Origin: Saprospiraceae bacterium
GTDB lineage: Bacteria; Bacteroidota; Bacteroidia; Chitinophagales; Saprospiraceae
NCBI GenBank assembly: GCA_013002625.1
Contig: JABDJE010000065.1
Coordinates: forward strand, 1-8,490
Direction of reading: 5' to 3'
DNA length: 8,490 nt
This document shows, piece by piece, positions 1 through 5,917 of this stretch (its first letter is position 1; each line of letters opens with the position of its first letter). The translations under genes were made by a program, and so were the position numbers. Below the pieces are notes generated by a model. It had not been told where the DNA came from, did not search any database, and saw only the letters and a list, made by a program, of their open reading frames with translations.

Positions 1-839
1 TTGTAGATCTTACCGAATCGGGCATCGAATATGTTTATCGCGAACGCGCATTTGTATATCTGGCTAAAGGTGGAAAAGATCATATCGAACAGGATAGAAT
101 CGACTATGGTATCGAAGTACTAAAAAAGTTTGTTATCAAGTGCGCAACTCTTGCTGTGCGTGACACCATCGGCTTGGGTACCTCCGCACTGAGATCTGCA
201 GATAATGCGCATGAGTTCATTTCATCGGTCAAAGAATATTGTGGCTTAACTGTAGACGTTATTTCAGGAAGAGAAGAAGCCGAATTGATCCACACAGGCG
301 TCGTATCTGAAATCAAATTGAATGAAAATTTACTCGTGATGGATATTGGTGGCGGCAGTGTCGAGTTGATCGCTTCAGAAGGTCAAACGATAATTGACTT
401 AATGTCTTTGCCTTTGGGTATAAGTCATCTCAGAAGTCAAATTGAATATTCCGATCCGATGACAGTTCAGGAATATAAATCGATTAAATCTGCGTTACTC
501 AATCAGATTCAACCGATTAAGGCATGGTCGCATCTGCCTACAATTCTGGCAGGGGCAAGTGGTCCGTTTGAAATTATTGAATCCATCCTGGATGCGAAAC
601 CTAAAGCAGGTGGCAATCGTTTCGATATTGATCAGGTTAGAGCTATTGCCAGGCGTATCTTATTTGCAAGTTTTGAAGAGCGACAGAATATAAAAGGTAT
701 GCCGCCGAAAAGGGCTGATTTGGCGCTGGAATCGATGATGCTGATTGATCTAGTCATAGAGCTGTTTCCATCGCTGGAATACCTAATAGTTACAAGCTGG
801 GCATTGAAAGAAGGTTACCTCCTTAGCAAGTATTTTTAA
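1..839 (+). CDS. ppx: Ppx/GppA family exopolyphosphatase / pppGpp phosphohydrolase, 5'-truncated by window edge
   Basis: The frame is open from base 3 to the TAA at 837-839, giving 278 codons with no start, so the gene begins before the window. About 20 residues are probably missing, including the first phosphate-binding DxGSNT-type motif. An internal GTG at 156 is not a plausible start because conserved family sequence lies before it (YRERAFVYLAKGG, residues 12-24 of the visible part). Family landmarks follow in order: GTSALRSADN (59-68), VISGREEAELIHTGV (86-100), the phosphate-2 loop DIGGGSVELI (114-123), PLGISHLR (137-144), a glycine motif GASGPFE (194-200) and GMPPKRADLALE (232-243). The length fits the short form lacking the C-terminal HD-like extension of E. 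coli Ppx. Such cytoplasmic enzymes remove terminal phosphate from polyphosphate and/or convert pppGpp to ppGpp; sequence alone cannot separate these activities. A metal permease follows 46 bp downstream on the same strand. Confidence 0.9.
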   Translation, partial: VDLTESGIEYVYRERAFVYLAKGGKDHIEQDRIDYGIEVLKKFVIKCATLAVRDTIGLGTSALRSADNAHEFISSVKEYCGLTVDVISGREEAELIHTGVVSEIKLNENLLVMDIGGGSVELIASEGQTIIDLMSLPLGISHLRSQIEYSDPMTVQEYKSIKSALLNQIQPIKAWSHLPTILAGASGPFEIIESILDAKPKAGGNRFDIDQVRAIARRILFASFEERQNIKGMPPKRADLALESMMLIDLVIELFPSLEYLIVTSWALKEGYLLSKYF

Positions 840-844
840 GCTTA

Positions 845-876
845 TCTAAAAATATTATTAATTTTGTCTAAATATT
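845..876 (+). repeat. Pair of imperfect direct repeats bracketing the permease -7 element
   Basis: TCTAAAAATATT (845-856) and TCTAAATATT (867-876) are near-copies differing by two A residues. Their starts are 22 bp apart, about two helical turns. They flank the TAATTTTG box at 859-866, a position from which a bound regulator could block RNA polymerase. That they form an operator is inference; the region is AT-rich and chance similarity is possible. Confidence 0.25.
859..866 (+). promoter_or_regulatory. Putative Bacteroidota -7 promoter element upstream of the metal permease
   Basis: TAATTTTG matches the Bacteroidota consensus TAnnTTTG exactly and lies 20 bp before the ATG at 886. The expected -33 position, 19 bp further upstream at 836-839, reads TTAA within a T-run and overlaps the ppx stop codon, so it is a poor TTTG match. 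This would allow the permease to be transcribed separately from ppx with a very short leader. The call rests on one element in an AT-rich gap. Confidence 0.4.
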
Positions 877-885
877 CCTTGTTAC

Positions 886-2148
886 ATGGGTGAATTACTC
901 CAAATATTTACAGCAGAGTGGGCTATACGTGCCTTGTTGGCATCCTCGATGGTCGGGCTCATGTGTGGTGTATTGGGGTGTTTTATCGTATTAAGAAACA
1001 TGTCTCTTATAGGCGATGCACTCTCTCATGCTGTTTTGCCCGGTATTTTCTTTGCCTTTATTTTCTTTGGTTACAGCACCATTGGTTTTTTCCTGGGTTC
1101 CACCATAGCCGGTCTCGTTGCGGGGATCAGTATCAGCTGGATTCAACAAAATGTAAAGACCAAAAATGATGCTGCTATCGGTATCATTTTTACCGCCATG
1201 TTTGCCATCGGTGTTATGGGCATCAGCTGGTTGAATCAAAGCGAGGGTGTACATTTGGATTTGAAAGATTTTCTCTTTGGAAATGTTTTGGGCATTTCTA
1301 ACGAAGACATTGTACTAACAGCGATTGTGTTGTTGTATACTGTCGTGAGCGTCTTTCTCTTCTACAGATATCTGTTCATAACAACTTTTCAAGCCACCAT
1401 TGCCGAGACCATGGGCATTTCACCCAAACGAATGCATTACTTCTTAATGTTGTTGCTTTCCTTTGCCATAGTAGCCTCTTTGCGCACGGTTGGTGTCATC
1501 TTGGTTGTAGCTATGCTGATCACACCTGCGGCCACAGCGCTCCTGCTTTCAGATAGGCTAAAGACAGTAATATTCATTTCCGGCTTAATCGGTGTACTAT
1601 CTGCTGTGCTTGGGCTTGTGTTTTCAATAGTGTTTCAAACCACACCAGGACCGGCAATGACAATTGTAGCTACCGTATTTTATTTCCTTGCTGTTATTTT
1701 CTCTCCGAACAAGGGCTTGCTGTTCAAATTTCTGCAGACAAGAGTCGAGAAGCAACGCATCATGCGAGAGGATGTGCTTAGGCAAATCATTAAAAATCCA
1801 CTGGACAAAGGGATGAGGCTGGCTGAGCTTTCTGAGCGCCTCAACCTTTCGGAGGACAAGGTGAAATCAATAAGTCAGGTGATGTCAAAAAGCCGCCTGT
1901 TGTCCACCACGAATGGTCTTGTATTTCTTTCCGAAGAAGGTATTAAGAAAGCCGAGCAACTGGTCCGCGCACACAGGCTGTGGGAAACCTATCAAGTGCG
2001 ACAGATGGGACTGAATTCCGATCAGGTTCATGAAGCGGCTGATCAAATTGAACATTTCCTGTCTGAAGAATTACTGGATGAAATCGACAGCGAATTGGGA
2101 TTCCCAACAAGAGATCCACACGATTCTCCAATTCCTGCAAAGCGCTAA
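886..2148 (+). CDS. Metal ABC transporter permease (ABC-3/TroC-MntB-ZnuB type) fused to a C-terminal DtxR/MntR-like domain
   Basis: This 420-residue inner-membrane protein should form the channel of a Mn, Fe or Zn importer, working with an ATPase and a periplasmic binding protein. Residues about 13-275 hold roughly eight hydrophobic segments. They include the ABC-3 hallmark SLIGDALSHAVLPG (40-53), a probable ATPase-coupling loop at TMGISPKRMHYF (175-186) and the conserved RTVGVILVVAMLITPA (200-215). After SPNKG (273-277) the protein becomes soluble. Residues about 293-350 resemble the DtxR winged helix (LAELSERLNLSEDKVKSIS at 312-330, then LVFLSEEG), and 351-417 resemble its dimerisation and metal-binding part (RAHRLWETY, DQIEHFLSEELLDEID, DPHDSPIP). 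Compared by eye with B. subtilis MntR, metal ligands D8, H77, E102 and H103 appear as D296, H363, E389 and H390; E99 is D386, and E11 falls at R299. The ATG at 886 was chosen because it precedes the first membrane helix and follows a promoter-like box. Metal specificity cannot be read from the sequence. No partner ATPase or binding protein gene is in this window. Confidence 0.9.
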   Translation: MGELLQIFTAEWAIRALLASSMVGLMCGVLGCFIVLRNMSLIGDALSHAVLPGIFFAFIFFGYSTIGFFLGSTIAGLVAGISISWIQQNVKTKNDAAIGIIFTAMFAIGVMGISWLNQSEGVHLDLKDFLFGNVLGISNEDIVLTAIVLLYTVVSVFLFYRYLFITTFQATIAETMGISPKRMHYFLMLLLSFAIVASLRTVGVILVVAMLITPAATALLLSDRLKTVIFISGLIGVLSAVLGLVFSIVFQTTPGPAMTIVATVFYFLAVIFSPNKGLLFKFLQTRVEKQRIMREDVLRQIIKNPLDKGMRLAELSERLNLSEDKVKSISQVMSKSRLLSTTNGLVFLSEEGIKKAEQLVRAHRLWETYQVRQMGLNSDQVHEAADQIEHFLSEELLDEIDSELGFPTRDPHDSPIPAKR

Positions 2149-5100
2149 TTAATACCTGCTTTTGTAAAACCGGACTAAATGCGCTCGCTGATCAACGTTG
2201 ATCATGAGTAAATAAATGCCCTCATTTAAATTCATCACGTCAATTTTAGTACCCTCGAATTGCCCCTTGGATGTTGACAGTATACGGCCCTTAATATCTA
2301 AGATCGAATATGAAAAGACCTTCTTCGTAGGGATATTTACGTGTAAGGTATGTGATGCAGGATTTGGAAATATTTGGATTGGCGCCAGGTCTTCCTCCAA
2401 TATTGAAGTTGTCATTTCCACAACAACAGAATCTCTGATTTCACAAGCATTCATGTCTGTCACCACTACTTCATAGACACCAGGACTCAGATTAGTAGCT
2501 GTTGAGCTTGTCTGCATTAATTCATCATCCCATAAAATCGTGTAGGGCGGCGTTCCACCCACAATCTGTACTGTGGCCTCTCCGGACATCGAATCAATTG
2601 GACTTGATGTTGCACTGAGCGCTATTATCAGAGGGTCCGGTTCTTGTATTTCAATTTCCAACTCTGATTTGCAATTATTATTGTCAAGTACCTGCGCCAC
2701 ATAAATGCCCGCATCAAGCCCAGAGATAGTATTGCCGGTTGCACCATTGTCCCAATCAATCTGATAAGGGGGACTGCCTCCGGTTACCTCTATTGATGCC
2801 CCACCGGTCATGTCGCCAGCGCACAATGGTTCTTCAATTTGATTCAATACCACTTCCAATTCTTCTGGTTCTGAAACGGTAAAACTTTCTTGTGCTGTAC
2901 AATTGTTATTGTCGGTTATAATCAGACTATAACCCCCAGCTTCTGCAGATTCTAAATCCTGCATATCAGAGTTATTGCTCCAATCGTATTGATAAGGTGC
3001 AGTTCCGCCTTGTACAAAAGTTTCGATAGCACCCGTATTCTGACCATTACAGTCAACATCTATTATCTCAATAGCTTCTATGACAATAGGGTCCGGTTCT
3101 GAGAGAATGAAGTTGGTATTGAAGACACAATTGTTGCCATCAACAATTTGCAAAATATAGTTACCAGAAGTCAAATCCTGAATTGATGACCCGCCCATTT
3201 CATCGTTCCAAATGTATTGGTATGGAGGTATACCGCCAACTACATCGATGGCAATTGCACCATTATTACCACCATTACACGAAATGGGTTGTAAGGAGAT
3301 ATCAGAGACAGTTAAAGCCAGCGGTTGGAATATTTGATATGCGGATGCAGCGGTACAACCGTTCTCATCTGTAACTGTAAGGTTGTAGGCACCTGGTTCA
3401 AGATTTGAAATTTCAGATGTATCTTGTCCTGAACTCCAATTGTAGGAAAGGTTGCCCGTGCCACCTTCAGCTGTGATATTAATATATCCGTTGGCGGCAC
3501 CATTGCATTGCACATTCACAGCGTCCAAGAGATTAATTTCAATAGGTAAAACTTCAGGGATATTATAATTTGATTCTGTGATACAATTGTTGGTGTCAGT
3601 CACCGTGACATTGTAGTTGCCTGTACTTAAGTTTTGAATTATTGGACCTGACACGCCATTGCTCCAGATGATATTATAGGGGCCACTTCCCCCATTCACT
3701 TCAATTGCGATGGATGCCGATTCCTCTCCTGCACATTGAATTGGGACTAAGTTTACCAATTCAATAAACAAAGGATCAGGTTCAGTAATAGCCACTTCCA
3801 AACTCTCAAAACATCCTTCATCATCGGTTATTGTTACGATATAAGTATCGGCATTTAAATCAGAAATGGCACTTGTATCAGCACCGGTATTCCATTCGAA
3901 AGTGTAAGGAGGGAGACCTCCTGAAACTTGAACTGTTATCATTCCATCAGAATTGCCATTACAACTAGCATTTATTGCAGTTGCAACAAGGCTGATATTA
4001 TCATTATCCAGAACCTCAAAGGATGCAGTGGACTGACAGCCAATACTATCTATTACGATGACATCATAACATCCAGCGGGCAATCCATTGAGATCTTCCT
4101 CAATAGATCCATTGCTCCAACTAATCATCAAAGGTCCCGTCCCCCCGGATACAGTAATTCCAATATATCCATCGGTAGCTCCAGGACATCGGGTATGATT
4201 TATACTATCCAAGGAGATTATAATAGCTGGAGGGCTATTGATTGGGAGACTATCCAAGGTGGCTTCACAATTGGCATTGCTTACGGTAAGAAAATAATAG
4301 CCTGCGGAAAGATTTACAGGATTTGTGCCATCGGGTATATCGGTAGGACCCGACCATTCAAAGTTCAGCTCAGACAAATCGACATTGCTAGTTAATTCAA
4401 ATGCACCATCGGAACCACCCTCACAGGTGACATGGCTGATGTTAACCTCCAAACCAATTCGACAGGCAAGATCTGCATTATTTAATACCATGCTTGTATC
4501 TCCATTGCTGATGGATGCGATCCATCCCACATTGGCAGCAAGAATATATTCCAGGCCAAAAGTGTCTCTTAGTCTAAAACAGTTTTCAAATATGCCACTG
4601 CTTAATGTTACAGTTCCAATACTATCACTGATAAATAGCGCGCCATCAAAATCAAAGGTATCACCATCGACATAGCTGTGCCTGAACCAGTCGTTGTAAG
4701 TGCTGTCATTTTCACGATGCATAATTTGATTTGGATTAGCAGGATCATCAAATAAAAGTGGTCCCAGATAGGGAAGTGTATCCGTAAAAAAACCAGTTAA
4801 TGTGTCTGGTAATAATATTTCTGTATTCCAGAATTGTGTATCCAGATAAGTGAATAAATTTGTTACACCAAATCCAAATTGACCGGAAACCATCCCGCTT
4901 GTGTCATAGACATCATAGGTCCAACTGTTGTATTCATCAAGAGGAAAATAATCAAACTTAATATTGGCTTTATGATTGGAAATGTCAAGCTCCTTTTGAA
5001 TTGAACTGAGGCCATTTTTAGCTGTTAAGGGAATTGCAATCGTATTGCACAAAGGTGGATTAATGAACGGGCTCACACAATCACAAAAACACACCTCGGA

Positions 5101-5358
5101 TCCTGATTCGAAATATGTCTGTAGAATACCATTACAGTTTGATTCCGAAACACCACATCTTCGACCGCACCAGCCTTCATCGCAGTCACAATAACACTCG
5201 CTGTCTTCTCCACCTGTGGAAGTCCCATTAATACAATTGGTATAGTTGTTACAGAGTGCTTCTCCTATGTCTTGCCAATTTGCAAGAAATGACTCACAAC
5301 CGATAAAAGTAATTAAGGTAAAGAGTGTTAGAAGAGGGAAGAGTAGTCTGGTGCGCAT
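2149..5358 (-). CDS. Secreted SprB-repeat surface protein with EGF-like N-terminus and T9SS type A sorting domain
   Basis: The 1069-residue product is probably exported across both membranes by the type IX system and attached to or released from the cell surface, as for SprB-repeat adhesins. The N-terminus (MRTR plus a hydrophobic stretch to G20) ends in FIG-C21, which fits a lipoprotein signal. Residues 36-104 are cysteine-rich and EGF-like, for example CYCDCDEGWCGRRC at 55-68, with a second CFCDC cluster at 90-94. Residues about 105-300 form an unassigned globular region rich in aromatic residues and Asp. Nine repeats of about 76 residues follow (302-984), typified by C-NG---G-I---V-GG-PPY-Y-W and L--G-Y-V-VTD-NGC. 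The C-terminus (987-1069) has the T9SS type A pattern: IQIFPNPASHTLHV (994-1007), YSILDIKGRIL (1017-1027), LNEGIYLLMI (1044-1053) and a basic end RFYKSRY. The ATG at 5358 is supported by the signal sequence. The gene follows fur by 91 bp and converges on the permease with zero spacing. Its ligand or substrate is unknown. Confidence 0.9.
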   Translation of the reverse strand: MRTRLLFPLLTLFTLITFIGCESFLANWQDIGEALCNNYTNCINGTSTGGEDSECYCDCDEGWCGRRCGVSESNCNGILQTYFESGSEVCFCDCVSPFINPPLCNTIAIPLTAKNGLSSIQKELDISNHKANIKFDYFPLDEYNSWTYDVYDTSGMVSGQFGFGVTNLFTYLDTQFWNTEILLPDTLTGFFTDTLPYLGPLLFDDPANPNQIMHRENDSTYNDWFRHSYVDGDTFDFDGALFISDSIGTVTLSSGIFENCFRLRDTFGLEYILAANVGWIASISNGDTSMVLNNADLACRIGLEVNISHVTCEGGSDGAFELTSNVDLSELNFEWSGPTDIPDGTNPVNLSAGYYFLTVSNANCEATLDSLPINSPPAIIISLDSINHTRCPGATDGYIGITVSGGTGPLMISWSNGSIEEDLNGLPAGCYDVIVIDSIGCQSTASFEVLDNDNISLVATAINASCNGNSDGMITVQVSGGLPPYTFEWNTGADTSAISDLNADTYIVTITDDEGCFESLEVAITEPDPLFIELVNLVPIQCAGEESASIAIEVNGGSGPYNIIWSNGVSGPIIQNLSTGNYNVTVTDTNNCITESNYNIPEVLPIEINLLDAVNVQCNGAANGYINITAEGGTGNLSYNWSSGQDTSEISNLEPGAYNLTVTDENGCTAASAYQIFQPLALTVSDISLQPISCNGGNNGAIAIDVVGGIPPYQYIWNDEMGGSSIQDLTSGNYILQIVDGNNCVFNTNFILSEPDPIVIEAIEIIDVDCNGQNTGAIETFVQGGTAPYQYDWSNNSDMQDLESAEAGGYSLIITDNNNCTAQESFTVSEPEELEVVLNQIEEPLCAGDMTGGASIEVTGGSPPYQIDWDNGATGNTISGLDAGIYVAQVLDNNNCKSELEIEIQEPDPLIIALSATSSPIDSMSGEATVQIVGGTPPYTILWDDELMQTSSTATNLSPGVYEVVVTDMNACEIRDSVVVEMTTSILEEDLAPIQIFPNPASHTLHVNIPTKKVFSYSILDIKGRILSTSKGQFEGTKIDVMNLNEGIYLLMINVDQRAHLVRFYKSRY
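2189..2204. repeat. 16-bp perfect palindrome inside the sorting-domain coding region
   Basis: TGATCAACGTTGATCA is its own reverse complement. It encodes part of INVDQ near the end of the surface protein gene and lies about 40 bp from the convergent stop codons. There is no T-run next to it, so it does not look like an intrinsic terminator. It may be a chance result of codon choice. Confidence 0.5.
2407..4455 (-). repeat. Nine tandem SprB-like coding repeats, about 76 residues (228 bp) each
   Basis: The repeats occupy residues 302-984 of the surface protein. The first conserved cysteines fall at 312, 391, 466, 542, 618, 694, 770 and 846, and the second at 364, 441, 516, 592, 668, 744, 820, 896 and 972. 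From the third repeat on the spacing is exactly 76. Copies are clearly related as protein but well diverged as DNA, so this is an old array rather than a recent expansion. Repeat 9 has D922 where the first cysteine is expected, and repeat 2 has an extra cysteine at 430. SprB repeats are known from Bacteroidota gliding adhesins; an extended chain of beta-sandwich modules is the usual inference. Confidence 0.9.
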
Positions 5359-5360
5359 GG

Positions 5361-5390
5361 CCGGAAAATAAAGGGTTATTTAATAACCGG
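5361..5390 (-). terminator. Small hairpin with T-rich flank between fur and the surface protein gene
   Basis: GGTTAT (5374-5379) and ATAACC (5383-5388) form a perfect 6-bp stem with a 3-base loop. CCGG tetramers at 5361-5364 and 5387-5390 could compete or extend the pairing. Read on the - strand the stem is followed by CTTTATTTT, which resembles a weak rho-independent terminator for the rel-fur transcript. The stem is short and AT-rich and lies 16-30 bases before the next ATG, so it could instead be a leader structure that affects translation of the surface protein gene. Confidence 0.35.
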
Positions 5391-5449
5391 CGGGATAATT
5401 TTAAGTTACAAAATATCCGACAAAAAGTATTGATTTTGAGAAGATTAGA

Positions 5450-5917
5450 TTAATCCTGACACTCTTTACACACACCATATAGATTTAGGGAATGGGATGT
5501 GACTTTGAAATCAAGCAGATTACCAACCATATCTTTGGTGTTTTGGATTCGGGGATCGCAAAACTCTGATACCTTGCCACATTTTACACATACAAGATGA
5601 TCGTGCTGCTTAAAGCCATAGGACTTTTCATAGCGTGTCAAATTCGTACCAAATTGATGCTTGGTAACCAATTCACAATTTACGAGCAGTTCAAGTGTAT
5701 TGTATACGGTAGCTCTGGAGACACGGTAATTTTGAGTCTTCATGTGGATATACAAAGCTTCGGCATCAAAGTGATCGTCGCGATTATAGATTTCTTCAAG
5801 GATGGCGTAGCGTTCAGGGGTTTTTCTAAATTGGTTACGCTCCAGATAAGAAGTAAAAATATTTTTAACCTCTTCGATTATATTGTTCGTATGGCTGTTT
5901 GCTTCACTCATTTTCAT
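5450..5917 (-). CDS. fur: Fur-family metal-dependent transcriptional repressor
   Basis: This predicted 155-residue cytoplasmic DNA-binding protein has normal Fur length. The winged helix covers about 28-95, with recognition helix YRVSRATVYNTLELL (64-78) after DDHFDAEALYIHM. The dimerisation and metal region holds HDHLVCVKCGKVSEF (105-119) and SHSLNLYGVCKEC (141-153). The two CxxC pairs (110/113 and 150/153) would bind structural zinc; H49, H105, D106, H107 and H142 are candidate sensory ligands. Fur, PerR and Zur share this layout, so the sensed metal is not settled. The frame extends upstream to a TTG at 5935, but ATG at 5917 or 5911 is preferred; they give 155 or 153 residues. The preferred start overlaps the last 14 bases of rel, in the run ATGAAAATGAGTGA, which suggests translational coupling and one transcript. 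A weak hairpin follows 60 bases after the stop. Confidence 0.9.
   Translation of the reverse strand: MKMSEANSHTNNIIEEVKNIFTSYLERNQFRKTPERYAILEEIYNRDDHFDAEALYIHMKTQNYRVSRATVYNTLELLVNCELVTKHQFGTNLTRYEKSYGFKQHDHLVCVKCGKVSEFCDPRIQNTKDMVGNLLDFKVTSHSLNLYGVCKECQD

Noticed and set aside
918..1254. Short frames on both strands inside the permease gene
   Set aside because: They lie fully within a strongly supported membrane protein gene and have no independent support.
2407..4455. The 228-bp periodicity considered as a CRISPR or DNA satellite array
   Set aside because: The period is a whole number of codons, the frame is open throughout and conservation is at the protein level, so these are coding repeats.
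3928..4675. Overlapping + strand open frames of 155 and 116 codons opposite the surface protein gene
   Set aside because: They are antisense to the repeat-coding region, show no family resemblance or promoter, and follow from the periodic composition of the repeats.
5409..5429. Promoter-like - strand sequences TATTTTG and TACTTTTTG before the surface protein gene
   Set aside because: Their internal spacing is one base short and one base long relative to TAnnTTTG, and neither has a convincing -33 box.
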